Source: an uncultured Prevotellaceae bacterium (GTDB lineage: Bacteria > Bacteroidota > Bacteroidia > Bacteroidales > Bacteroidaceae). From it: 64,000 nt of DNA. The position numbers and the translations under genes are program-made. Of this stretch, positions 1-7,273 are shown one piece after another; positions within the stretch are counted from its first letter, which is position 1; each line of letters starts with the position of its first letter. The notes below the pieces were generated by a model. It was not told where the DNA came from, did no database searches, and was given only the letters and a program-made list of their open reading frames with translations. The stretch spans positions 1-64,000 of the forward strand of contig ONSH01000002.1 in the NCBI GenBank assembly GCA_900320435.1. The letters run 5' to 3'.

Positions 1-344
1 GACGGCCGGAACTCGATGGCACGAAACTCCGCATCGTCGTGATCCACCTGACGAGGGTCGGTCAACTCACGCTTCAGGCCCAGCTTCAGGGAAAAGACAC
101 CTAAGGGCGTAAGGACACGATAGCCGTCACCCAGCTGACGTGCACATTCTGCAATCAGGGCTTCGAGAGCACGGTCGAGTTCACCGCCTCTCAACTGGCC
201 CATACCGCACAGCCAGTTGTCTATCTCCTTATAACTTCTGGTGCGCTCACTCTCCGTGGTAGCGTAGAGCACATATTGTCCGTCTTCATTCTTGCTCGGT
301 GAGCGATGTACCTCAAAGGGCAGTCCGTCTTTTTTTATTGACAT
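1..344 (-). CDS. HU-like DNA-binding protein, N-terminal part (runs off the window)
   Basis: The minus-strand reading frame starts at the ATG at 342-344 and stays open to base 1, giving 114 residues of a truncated protein. A Gly-Gly-Glu followed by an amphipathic helix and then 'LGDGYRVLTPLGVFSLKL' resembles the helix plus beta-turn core of Bacteroidetes HU-like (HU-HIG type) DNA-binding proteins, which have an extra N-terminal segment compared with classical HU. The C-terminus lies outside the window. Such proteins bind DNA non-specifically and are often found near mobile or plastic regions. The family call rests on the overall pattern only; a single-domain protein of another kind is possible. 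Confidence 0.55.
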   Translation of the reverse strand, partial: MSIKKDGLPFEVHRSPSKNEDGQYVLYATTESERTRSYKEIDNWLCGMGQLRGGELDRALEALIAECARQLGDGYRVLTPLGVFSLKLGLKRELTDPRQVDHDDAEFRAIEFRP

Positions 345-465
345 AGTATTCTTCGTTTTAAATTTCAGGGCGCAAAGATACGATGCCAACATAGCGATTT
401 GCAAGTATTTTAACATAAATTTTCGTCTGCGACCAAAAATAAATGCAAAATAAGCCTTAGGCACA

Positions 466-496
466 CCTTTGGCACGCCCTTTGAGCGTGCCAAAGG
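466..496. repeat. Perfect 12-bp inverted repeat (hairpin)
   Basis: Arms CCTTTGGCACGC (466-477) and GCGTGCCAAAGG (485-496) are perfectly complementary around a 7-base loop. It has no T-run after it on either strand, so it is not a standard intrinsic terminator. Confidence 0.8.
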
Positions 497-537
497 CGAA
501 ACAAAAGCGTGCACAAGCACTGCCTAATGACTCCCTA

Positions 538-622
538 AGCATACCCTAAGCAAGCCTTTGGCAAGCTCAAAGGGTTTGCTTGGACTTGCCTAGGGTATGC
601 TAAGGGTATGCCAAAGGCTTGC
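538..622. repeat. Two overlapping inverted repeats sharing the same words
   Basis: One pair has 17-base arms at 538-554 and 585-601 with a single mismatch (AGCATACCCTAAGCAAG against AGCATACCCTAGGCAAG when reverse-complemented). A second pair has perfect 13-base arms at 550-562 (GCAAGCCTTTGGC) and 610-622 (GCCAAAGGCTTGC). Because the two pairs overlap, only one can form at a time, so the region could adopt alternative cruciforms or RNA folds. Function is unknown. Confidence 0.75.
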
Positions 623-656
623 CTAGGGCTTGCGAAAAGGGTGCAAATTTTATATT

Positions 657-687
657 TCAGCACCCAGATCAACAGCGCGACAATTTG
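657..687 (-). pseudogene. Short 3' remnant of the 47-aa membrane-protein gene
   Basis: About 28-30 bases match the 3' end of the intact copies at 1216 and 34272 (sequence encoding '..IVALLIWVL'), and similarity then stops. There is no start and the stop codon is lost. It is one of five copies of the same gene end in this window. Confidence 0.6.
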
Positions 688-718
688 GCAGTTTCAGGAA
701 AAAGACATAACTTTGTGA

Positions 719-1096
719 ACTGAAAATACAAATAATTCGTATTATGAGTTCGAGAATAGACCCCTTGCAGGCCATTCTAATAAGCTGTGTGCAATGGGTG
801 AACGGCAGTCGCCGCGTGATGTCTTCGACGTGTGGTTTTTCCTCAACGTGCTGCACGCCGGCATCAACGAGAACATCATCAGGGAGCGCACGGACAAGTC
901 GGCGGCCGAATACGCTGCGTGGTGTACACAACGTGTGAAGGAGACCAGTTCCAAGCTGCTGATGCAGGGACTGGGAGAGGTCATCGACGACGCCCGCACA
1001 AAAAACTTCGTCAGAACCAAGCTCATAGCAGAAACGGTGCAGGCATTGGAGCTCTTTGCCGCGTTTCCGCAAATAGTGAAGGGCAGAGGGAACTAA
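719..1096 (+). pseudogene. C-terminal fragment of an AbiEii/AbiGii-type nucleotidyltransferase toxin
   Basis: The frame ending at 1096 is open back to a stop at 716-718, but the first ATG (794) lies inside a recognisable motif. The translation from 719 contains 'ENRPLAGHSNKLCAMGERQSPRDVFDVWFFL', i.e. the 'KLCAL..R..PRDxFDxWFL' segment near the end of AbiEii toxins, followed by the helical C-terminal tail. The N-terminal nucleotidyltransferase core with its GS and DxD motifs is absent, and no AbiEi-type antitoxin gene precedes it. I read it as a decayed toxin gene truncated at its 5' end; the 100-aa ORF from 794 would be non-catalytic if translated. The next gene pair, hipBA, is another toxin-antitoxin module. 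The assignment is a motif-based inference. Confidence 0.6.
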
Positions 1097-1117
1097 CTAC
1101 TTCACTTCAGAGTAAAT

Positions 1118-1208
1118 AGACAAAACCCAAGGAAAAAATTCGTCGTTTTTGGACAAAATCCGAGGAAATAATTCGCCGTTTTTGGACAAAATCCAAAGAA
1201 ATAATTCT
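1118..1208. repeat. 33-bp direct tandem repeat, about 2.75 copies
   Basis: Units start at 1118, 1151 and 1184; the consensus begins GGACAAAATCCGAGGAAATA and ends in CGTTTTT. The first unit has a few substitutions and the third stops after 25 bases. It lies immediately downstream of the 47-aa membrane-protein gene (minus strand). It is too few and too short for a CRISPR and has no spacers. Confidence 0.8.
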
Positions 1209-1215
1209 TATAGAG

Positions 1216-1359
1216 TCAAATCAGCACCCATACCAACAACGCAACAATAAGGATGACAATAAAGAGCGCCGTGCCAAGGCAGCCCAGAAGATGATGCACG
1301 GCGACTTTTTCCTTCGCGGTCTGCTCCCCTATCTTGGGGTTGTTTTGAGTTTGAGTCAT
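1216..1359 (-). CDS. 47-aa single-span membrane protein, copy A
   Basis: The gene encodes a polar, Lys/Gln/Asn-rich N-terminus (about 22 residues), then HHLLGCLG and a strongly hydrophobic helix ending WVLI at the C-terminus. The longer frame upstream (to 1452) is rejected because the ATG at 1357-1359 gives exactly the same 47-aa length as the paralogue at 34272-34415, and a TATCTTTG -7 box lies about 24 bases before it. The two copies differ at only a few residues. I do not recognise a named family; a small tail-anchored envelope protein is what can be seen. Truncated copies at 657, 2985 and 9154 share its 3' half. Confidence 0.65.
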   Translation of the reverse strand: MTQTQNNPKIGEQTAKEKVAVHHLLGCLGTALFIVILIVALLVWVLI

Positions 1360-1382
1360 AGAATTACAAATCAATAACGGTG

Positions 1383-1390
1383 CAAAGATA
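1383..1390 (-). promoter_or_regulatory. -7 box of copy A of the small membrane-protein gene
   Basis: On the minus strand this reads TATCTTTG, matching the Bacteroidetes TAnnTTTG -7 consensus. A TTG (complement of CAA at 1412-1414) lies about 21 bases upstream. The copy at 34.3 kb has the same box at 34439-34446 with similar spacing. Confidence 0.5.
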
Positions 1391-1440
1391 GTGGTTTTTA
1401 TTGAATGGCATTCAATATTGAGCAAATTATTTGCAGAAAA

Positions 1441-1472
1441 TTTGGTCAACAAAAAGTTTTTTCTTACCTTTG
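1441..1472 (+). promoter_or_regulatory. Promoter of hipBA
   Basis: TTTG at 1441-1444, 20 bases, then TACCTTTG at 1465-1472 is a full Bacteroidetes promoter (TTTG-N19/20-TAnnTTTG). Transcription would begin around 1479, about 28 bases before the hipB start codon. Confidence 0.65.
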
Positions 1473-1477
1473 CAAGT

Positions 1478-1491
1478 GATAAGATATTATC
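1478..1491. promoter_or_regulatory. Candidate HipB operator at the transcription start
   Basis: GATAA-GATA-TTATC is an inverted repeat with 5-base arms and a 4-base spacer placed exactly over the predicted transcription start. HipB-type antitoxins repress their own operon through palindromes; the location fits, but binding is inferred. Confidence 0.4.
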
Positions 1492-1506
1492 CGTATTGTC
1501 GATATT

Positions 1507-1845
1507 ATGGAAGATACTAATAATATATTGTCTGTTCTAGACAACTATACGCTGGACAGCGCAGAAGACATTGCCCGGGAGATTGCCGACAGCTTCCGCA
1601 AGCGTCGCATAGAGAAGAATCTGACGCGAGAAGAGGTGGCGCTGCGCTCCGGTGTGGCCGCCAGCAACATCGCACGCTTTGAGCAGAAAGGACTCATCTC
1701 GCTCAAACATCTCATCAACATCGCCATGACGCTGGGCTACACCTCCGAAGTGAGGTCGCTCTTCGCCCAGCCCAAATACTCCACAATGGAGGAGCTCACG
1801 CAGATCCGCAGAAACAGCAACAAGAAAAAGGCACATAAGGCATGA
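1507..1845 (+). CDS. hipB: HipB-like antitoxin, XRE-family HTH regulator
   Basis: The 112-residue protein carries a helix-turn-helix of the Cro/CI (XRE) type at about residues 28-78 ('LTREEVALRSGVAASNIARFEQKG'), followed by a basic tail ending KKKAHKA. It should bind the operon's own promoter as a dimer and neutralise the HipA kinase encoded by the next gene, which it overlaps by 4 bases (ATGA), a sign of translational coupling. The start follows the promoter by about 35 bases. Length is a little above typical HipB (about 90 aa). Confidence 0.8.
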   Translation: MEDTNNILSVLDNYTLDSAEDIAREIADSFRKRRIEKNLTREEVALRSGVAASNIARFEQKGLISLKHLINIAMTLGYTSEVRSLFAQPKYSTMEELTQIRRNSNKKKAHKA

Positions 1846-2963
1846 AGAAGACAGACCTGCTCACCGTGAAGTATCACAACCGGGCTGTGGGGACACTCTC
1901 GCTGACGCCCGACAACAAGTTGTGCGCCTTCGAATACGCCCCCTCGTGGCTGGCCGAAGGCTTCAGCATCTCGCCTTTGGAACTGCCGCTGCAGCCCGGC
2001 CTGTTTCTGGCGAAGCCCACCCCTTACTACGGCAACTTCGGCATCTTCGAGGACTGCCTGCCCGACGGCTACGGACGCTATCTGCTCCACAAAATACTGC
2101 TGAAGGAAGGCATCGACGACACCAAGCTGTCGGCGCTCGACCGTTTGAGTCTCGTCGGGGCCGGAGGCATGGGCGCGCTCACCTTCGAGCCCGCCACCGT
2201 CATACAGCGGGGAGAGGAGCTGAAGGACTTCGATCTGCTGCAGGCTAAAGCCCTGGAGGTGCTCCGGGAGAAGCAGGACAACGATGCCGGCCTCCTTCTG
2301 TATAACAGCGGCAACAGCGGCGGCGCACGCCCCAAAGTGGTGTTCACGGACGAGAGGGGCCACTGGCTGGTGAAGTTTCGCCACACCTACGACCCGAAAG
2401 ATATCGGCCCTCAGGAGTATCACTACAACGAGACGGCGCGCAAGTGCGGCATCACAGTGCCCGACTTCCGCCTGATCCACGACAAATATTTTGCTTCGCG
2501 CCGCTTCGACATCGACGCCGACGGCCGCAGGCTACACACGGCGACGGCCGGCGGACTGCTGTGCATCCCGCTATCAAGCCCGGTTCTCGACTACGGCAAT
2601 CTGCTGGCACTGACCGGATTCCTGACACAGAATCCACGCGATGTGGAGGAAATGTTCCGACGCATGGTGTTCAACTATCTCACCGACAACAAGGATGACC
2701 ATTGCAAGAACTTCAGCTTCCTCGTCAAGCGTGGCGAGAGCGGCTATCGCTGGCACCTCGCACCGGCCTACGACCTGACGCTGTGCACGGAGGGATACAA
2801 CGGCGAGCATGCCACATCGGTCAACGGCACAGGACGCCCCACCCTCAGCGACTTCATTGCCGCCGGCAACAAGGTGAAGATGAGCGAACGGCACTGCAGA
2901 GAGCTCGTTGAAGAAGTCACCGCTTTATGCGGCGATCTCATCCGATACGTAATAGCTAAATAA
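1842..2963 (+). CDS. hipA: HipA-family Ser/Thr kinase toxin
   Basis: The 373-aa protein is a single-chain HipA. Residues 10-115 correspond to the N-terminal 'couple_hipA' domain ('PTPYYGNFGIFEDCLPDGYGRYLL'). The kinase part follows: 'NSGNSGGARPK' near 155-165 (Gly/Ser loop region), catalytic 'DDHCKN' with D285, and a metal-binding 'APAYDL' with D311. In E. coli HipA phosphorylates GltX and induces dormancy; whether this homologue shares that target is unknown. All key residues are present, so the toxin looks active. It forms an operon with hipB. Downstream are only remnants (2985-3122). Confidence 0.85.
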   Translation: MKKTDLLTVKYHNRAVGTLSLTPDNKLCAFEYAPSWLAEGFSISPLELPLQPGLFLAKPTPYYGNFGIFEDCLPDGYGRYLLHKILLKEGIDDTKLSALDRLSLVGAGGMGALTFEPATVIQRGEELKDFDLLQAKALEVLREKQDNDAGLLLYNSGNSGGARPKVVFTDERGHWLVKFRHTYDPKDIGPQEYHYNETARKCGITVPDFRLIHDKYFASRRFDIDADGRRLHTATAGGLLCIPLSSPVLDYGNLLALTGFLTQNPRDVEEMFRRMVFNYLTDNKDDHCKNFSFLVKRGESGYRWHLAPAYDLTLCTEGYNGEHATSVNGTGRPTLSDFIAAGNKVKMSERHCRELVEEVTALCGDLIRYVIAK

Positions 2964-2984
2964 CAACTACCCTACCTCACGTCA

Positions 2985-3047
2985 ACTCGGCACCCAGATC
3001 AACAGCGCTACGATGAGGATGATGATAAAGAGCACCGTGCCAAGGCA
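2985..3047 (-). pseudogene. Truncated 3' copy of the 47-aa membrane-protein gene
   Basis: The complement encodes LGCLGTVLFIIILIVALLIWV and lacks the polar N-terminus and the start; similarity ends sharply at 3047. As at 9.15 and 34.27 kb, the gene end is preceded (in window order) by a conserved TACC(C/G)TAC(C/T)TCAC(T/G)TCA string, here at about 2970-2984. Confidence 0.6.
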
Positions 3048-3122
3048 GCACTTCATCCCCGAAAGCACCAAAGGCACCCAAGCCCTCTACGAAGTCATCA
3101 CCTTCGAGAGGGAAAAGGAGTA
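3048..3122 (+). pseudogene. C-terminal tail of an unidentified gene
   Basis: The plus frame reads FIPESTKGTQALYEVITFER-EKE and stops at 3120-3122, with no start because it is fused directly to the remnant before it. The codon pattern looks like real coding sequence. It abuts the truncated membrane-protein gene at 3047/3048, so the point is a rearrangement junction. Product unknown. Confidence 0.35.
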
Positions 3123-3148
3123 AATTTGTGATCGTTTTAGGGAGTCTA

Positions 3149-6007
3149 TTAATATTCCAAATAGCATTTACGTCGTTCTTCTAGCGTAAGTGGACGATCC
3201 TTAAACCGCTCACGAGTCTGATCAATGAGTTCTTGGAGAGGAGGGAAATCCCAAATACGTATTATATTATCTGCGCATGATGTTACTATCATCCTGCCAT
3301 TGGGGCTAAAAAAGGAAGTATATGCATGATTGTAATATCTTTCTGTTTGCCATTTCAATTCTTCAACTTCAAGACCAGTGTTAGCATCAAGGATGAGTAT
3401 CTTCCCTTCATAAGGAGTAGCTACAATATATTTTCCATCAGGACTATAAGACGCACACCGAACTTCATTAGAAAGTTCAATCCTATGTAGTTCTATGCCA
3501 GTACTTGAATCCCATATCCTTACAGACCGATCTGCAGAAGCTGTTAATAGGTTTAATCCATTGGGACTATACGAAACAGTATTAACAGACCCTTTATGTC
3601 CATCCAATTGCAAAACCATTCTTCCATCTTTTATATTCCAAACACGAACAGTTTTATCAGAAGAGGAAGATGCTATATATTTTCCGCTAGGACTAAATGA
3701 AATGGACAACACTTTATCTTTATGTGCTGAAATCACACGTAACTCCTTAAAATTATTAGTATCAAACATTCTAATAGTCCCATCCCAAGAAGCAGATACT
3801 ATCTTATACCCATCTGGACTAAATAATGCTCGGGTAACAGCTTCTGTATGTCCCGTCAATTTTTGTATCTGTTTTCCTGTATAAGCATCCCATACAATGA
3901 CATTTTTATCTAAAGATGCAGAAACTATCTTCTTTCCATCAGGACTAAATGTTGCAGAATACGCAGAAATATTATGACCTTTCATTCTCTTTATTACTCT
4001 ATTCTGTCTTATATCCCACAGACAAACTGCACCATTGTAACAAGCTGAAACAACATATTTATTATCGGGACTAAAAGAAGCATAATGGAAACCAGTTTTC
4101 CCTCCTTTCAGTTTGTGACATTCTCTTATGTCATTAATATCCCATACACGTACTGTTCCATCATAAGATGCAGACAGCACATTTTTGTCATTAAGTATAA
4201 ACTGTGCAGTTTCTACAAAATCATTATGTCCAGTAAATCTCTTTAATTCGCATCCCGTCTCCACATCAAAAATCTTTACCGTATTATCATTCGATGCTGA
4301 AACGATTTTAGTTCCGTCATCACTGAAAGATGCAGAGTTTATCATTCGTGAATGCCCTACAATCTTTAATATTTCATTTCCAGAATCATATTCCCACATT
4401 CGAATTGTCATATCCTCCCCTGCAGATAATAATTTCCTTCCATCAGAACTGAATGAAATATCATTAACGTATCCAATATGACCCACAAGTTTTTTTAAAA
4501 TCTTACCTGTTATTACATCCCACAACCTTATCGTGCTATCAGCAGCAGCGGTTGCGATTATCTTATCATCAGGACTAAATGACGCCTTATTCACTGTTGC
4601 ATTGTGCGCTTTCAATTGATGTACAATCACACCTGTTGAAACATCCCATATTATGGCGGTCTTATTAAAAGAATAAGTTGAAGACAAGAGTTTTCCATTA
4701 TTACTATAAGAAATACGCTTTGCCCATGAAAAATGACTATCCAAATCTCTTTCTACAGAACCGTCAAGGTAGTTCCAAATTCTAACAATTCCATCATAAT
4801 AACTACATGCGAGATGTCGTCCGTCAGGACTAAAGACGACATCAAATACATTACCTTTTCTTGCGTATAATTTCTTACTTATCTTTCCATCCGATACGTC
4901 CCATATGAGTACAGAACCATCCCATGAAGATGATGCGATATATTTTCCATCTGGACTTATAGCAGCAGCAGTAACTTTATCTGCATGTCCTTTCATTATG
5001 CGGCTTTGGAGTGCAGCCGAATAACGTAATGCACGTTCTGCCTCTGGACAATATGGAATATTCATAATAGAATAGCTGTCAAAGATGTCTAACGACATGA
5101 TTCTTCCCAGATAAGAATCTCCATTTTTTGCTAAATAAAATGCCTTCTCTGCAAAAAGTCGAAGTTCTTCTTCCGCCAGTTTCATTTTTGCCCTTAAAAC
5201 ATTATCACGTTCAGTTGCGATTGCATCTCTCTGTTGTAAAATATTATCCCTTTGTAGTGCTAAAGTGAGTGAATCGCTCATAATGCGTTTCAAATGCTTC
5301 GTTAGTAATACTGAATCTTTGCGAACTTGAATCAAGGCGCTATCGGCAATTTGAAGAGCTGTGTCTCTATCTTCAATTGTTTTTTCAAGTTCTTTATTCA
5401 GAGAAACAAAATAGGTTGCTATAATTATAGCGACCATAGCGGCCAGAAATGCGCCTCCTATCCATATTCTTCTTTTGCGTCTTTGATCTCTTTCATACCT
5501 CTGCCATAATGTATCAGGCTTTAAGTCGAACATTTTTGCTACGACTTTAACCGCAGCGTAATCGCGCCCTCCTTCACTTATATTGGCAGCAAGAAGTTCT
5601 TGGCTTCCTGTCAAACTAAGCAGAGCATCCGGATAACATTCGGTAGAAGAGTCACCGGAGAACGGGGTTCCCTCAATAACAAAAGGGATGATATGATCTG
5701 CTCGACCAAGGTCAATGAACGTTTGTGCTTCTTTACAAACCCATGGACTCTTGGCACTACGGGGAGAGCAAATAACGATTAGCCATTCAGAATTCTGAAG
5801 GGCCTCGTTTATCTCATCTGCCAACAGGCCAGGTTTCAAATCTGTGACATCTCGGAATGTAGGGCGGATGTGTTTTGGCAAATCTGTGCGGCCGTTTAGA
5901 TTAGTGGGAAACTTGTAGTGTTCCAACTTATCCTGCAGCCACTGCGCCCATTTCTCATCCTCGCGCTTATAGCTTATGAATGCATAGTATTCTTTGATGG
6001 GTTCCAT
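3149..6007 (-). CDS. TIR domain-transmembrane-coiled coil-WD40 (14 repeats) protein
   Basis: The 952-aa protein begins with a TIR domain (residues 5-165; 'YYAFISYKREDEKW', then 'ICSPRSAKSPWVCKEAQTF' with W89 and E93, the WxxxE position used by NAD-cleaving TIRs). A basic stretch (RDQRRKRR, 173-180) and one transmembrane helix (182-202) follow, then a heptad-rich coiled coil (205-290). Residues 337-920 hold 14 WD40 repeats, each ending in a WD-like dipeptide, enough for two seven-bladed propellers. The tail 'LIDQTRERFKDRPLTLEERRK' is typical of bacterial WD40 sensor proteins. Bacterial TIR proteins commonly act in anti-phage immunity; here the propellers would sense and the membrane-tethered TIR would act. 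The gene is visibly AT-richer than its neighbours, suggesting transfer. Antiviral function is inference. Confidence 0.85.
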   Translation of the reverse strand: MEPIKEYYAFISYKREDEKWAQWLQDKLEHYKFPTNLNGRTDLPKHIRPTFRDVTDLKPGLLADEINEALQNSEWLIVICSPRSAKSPWVCKEAQTFIDLGRADHIIPFVIEGTPFSGDSSTECYPDALLSLTGSQELLAANISEGGRDYAAVKVVAKMFDLKPDTLWQRYERDQRRKRRIWIGGAFLAAMVAIIIATYFVSLNKELEKTIEDRDTALQIADSALIQVRKDSVLLTKHLKRIMSDSLTLALQRDNILQQRDAIATERDNVLRAKMKLAEEELRLFAEKAFYLAKNGDSYLGRIMSLDIFDSYSIMNIPYCPEAERALRYSAALQSRIMKGHADKVTAAAISPDGKYIASSSWDGSVLIWDVSDGKISKKLYARKGNVFDVVFSPDGRHLACSYYDGIVRIWNYLDGSVERDLDSHFSWAKRISYSNNGKLLSSTYSFNKTAIIWDVSTGVIVHQLKAHNATVNKASFSPDDKIIATAAADSTIRLWDVITGKILKKLVGHIGYVNDISFSSDGRKLLSAGEDMTIRMWEYDSGNEILKIVGHSRMINSASFSDDGTKIVSASNDNTVKIFDVETGCELKRFTGHNDFVETAQFILNDKNVLSASYDGTVRVWDINDIRECHKLKGGKTGFHYASFSPDNKYVVSACYNGAVCLWDIRQNRVIKRMKGHNISAYSATFSPDGKKIVSASLDKNVIVWDAYTGKQIQKLTGHTEAVTRALFSPDGYKIVSASWDGTIRMFDTNNFKELRVISAHKDKVLSISFSPSGKYIASSSSDKTVRVWNIKDGRMVLQLDGHKGSVNTVSYSPNGLNLLTASADRSVRIWDSSTGIELHRIELSNEVRCASYSPDGKYIVATPYEGKILILDANTGLEVEELKWQTERYYNHAYTSFFSPNGRMIVTSCADNIIRIWDFPPLQELIDQTRERFKDRPLTLEERRKCYLEY

Positions 6008-6082
6008 ACCTATTCCTCTTTTTTTTCCTCCGATATTACACCCTCATATCACCTATAAGTTCTGCACGCGGCTCGATACATT

Positions 6083-6553
6083 TCATTCTGCAACTGCCTC
6101 AAACATATACACGGCTCTTATGCTGCGTCCGACGTGTAGTTCGCCGTTTCCGACGATACCCTTGCCATTTTTAGGGAACTGCAGGCTCCTAGCATAACGG
6201 GAATTGGAAGAACGCTCTGATGTCCAATAGTATCCATATTGATTGCGGTATTGGAATGTGGTGTCACTACTCCACCCTGAAGCCGGAAGAAATATCTTAT
6301 TGCCGTTTTTGCCTATAATCTCATATCCGTTATGGCCATCAACTTTCTTCCAAATCCATCTGCATTCGCTTATTAGTTCTTTGAATTGAGCTTCTGTTGG
6401 CATTACCCATTCTTCTCCCAATTCTGCTGTGGCAGCATCCTGCTTATAACCGGCCAACTTGTCACCCGGCTTAAGTTGCTCAACATAGGTGTATCTTGAA
6501 TAGTCGTCTTTTGTTTTTACCTCGATTTCGAGCCAAGATTTCTGTCTCCCCAC
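6083..6553 (-). pseudogene. FISUMP-domain C-terminal part, separated from its TIR gene by a frameshift or deletion
   Basis: The frame contains 'VKTKDDYSRYTYVEQLKPGDKLAG', 'EEWVMPTEAQFKELISECRWIW', 'NGYEIIGKNGNKIFLPASGW' and 'YYWTSERSSN..YARSL', the ordered blocks of Fibrobacter succinogenes major paralogous (FISUMP) domains. In intact relatives, a 'PEDYG.YFAWGET' block comes just before 'KTKDDY'; that block is missing here. The upstream gene ends exactly where the missing block should begin, in another frame, so the two frames are pieces of one original TIR-TM-FISUMP gene. The ATG at 6551-6553 is probably fortuitous. The FISUMP part would lie outside the inner membrane and probably binds ligand; its role is unknown. 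Confidence 0.7.
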
Positions 6554-7236
6554 AATGTACCACTGGGCAAACCCAGATCAACAGACTTACATTTTGCGTC
6601 GTCCATTGTTGGGCTGGCAGATTCTATATCTATGGTGGAATGAACAGAGGAATCGGAATTACGGCTAAACATCAAATTCTTTAAAGGAAGATAAGCGATA
6701 ACAAGCAACAAAACAATACTTATCGTTATACTACATCCTTTCTTATTCTTGAGAAAGTACTTAAATCCTGAATCCTCATTTCTTTCATTCAAAGTAACAT
6801 CTTTTGAGGAACCCAAACCTGATTCCTGCTCTTTACCTATCCATCGGCAAATATCTCGGAATAATTTCTCTCGTTGCGATTTATCGTTCCATTTAATCTG
6901 ATCATATTTATGATAACGAAAATAAAACCGATCGGTCTGTTCTACTTCTTCAAGATGTACTATTACGATACGTTTCTTCTTCTTTTTGGCAAAATCAAGT
7001 TCGTCAAGCGCCCACTCGCTGTTCATCGAGGATTTGCTCAACATGAAAAGCATCGTATCGCTGCGATTTATTGCGGAAATGATTACTTTCTCAAATTGTT
7101 CGCCGCTCTCAATGCCTTCCAAATCCATCCAACAGGACGCACCTGTGGCAAGTTCTAAATCTTGCTTTATCGCTTTGACGCGCTCCAGGTCATGGCGACT
7201 GTAACTGATGAATATATCGTGTTTATTCTCTGGCAT
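6517..7236 (-). CDS. TIR-transmembrane protein, truncated at the start of its FISUMP domain
   Basis: The 239-residue product has a TIR domain at 5-135 ('HDIFISYSRHDLERVKAIKQ', then 'SKSSMNSEWALDELDFA' with W75 and E79 in the catalytic WxxxE arrangement), a linker, one transmembrane helix at about 168-187, and the beginning of a FISUMP domain ('CKSVDLGLPSGTLWGDRNLGSKS', 216-238), where it stops at 6517-6519. The remainder of the domain continues in the next frame (6083-6553). The TIR half could still be made as a membrane protein. Codon use is AT-rich like the TIR-WD40 gene downstream, and both lie on the same strand, suggesting a shared acquired module. Confidence 0.75.
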   Translation of the reverse strand: MPENKHDIFISYSRHDLERVKAIKQDLELATGASCWMDLEGIESGEQFEKVIISAINRSDTMLFMLSKSSMNSEWALDELDFAKKKKKRIVIVHLEEVEQTDRFYFRYHKYDQIKWNDKSQREKLFRDICRWIGKEQESGLGSSKDVTLNERNEDSGFKYFLKNKKGCSITISIVLLLVIAYLPLKNLMFSRNSDSSVHSTIDIESASPTMDDAKCKSVDLGLPSGTLWGDRNLGSKSR

Positions 7237-7273
7237 TTACCTCTTTTTATTTATCCTAATTTGAGTAACTATT

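Larger units (their letters stand above)
345..718. other. Intergenic region rich in inverted repeats
   Basis: No convincing gene lies here. The stretch 345-455 is AT-rich leader sequence of the HU-like gene. From 461 to 640 the sequence is built from a few recurring words (CCTTTGGCA, CCTAAGCA, CCTAGGGTATGC) on both strands; the inverted repeats are listed separately. A short truncated copy of the 47-aa membrane-protein gene follows at about 657-687. Confidence 0.6.

Noticed and set aside
650..1072. Minus-strand ORF of 140 aa
   Set aside because: It is antisense to the AbiEii-like fragment, whose plus-strand reading gives a family motif.
1118..1208. Possible CRISPR
   Set aside because: It has fewer than three 33-bp units in direct contact with no spacers and no cas genes nearby.
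3149..6007. WD40 gene as eukaryotic contamination
   Set aside because: There are no introns, the gene is flanked by bacterial genes on both sides, and the TIR-TM-WD40 layout and C-terminal tail are bacterial.
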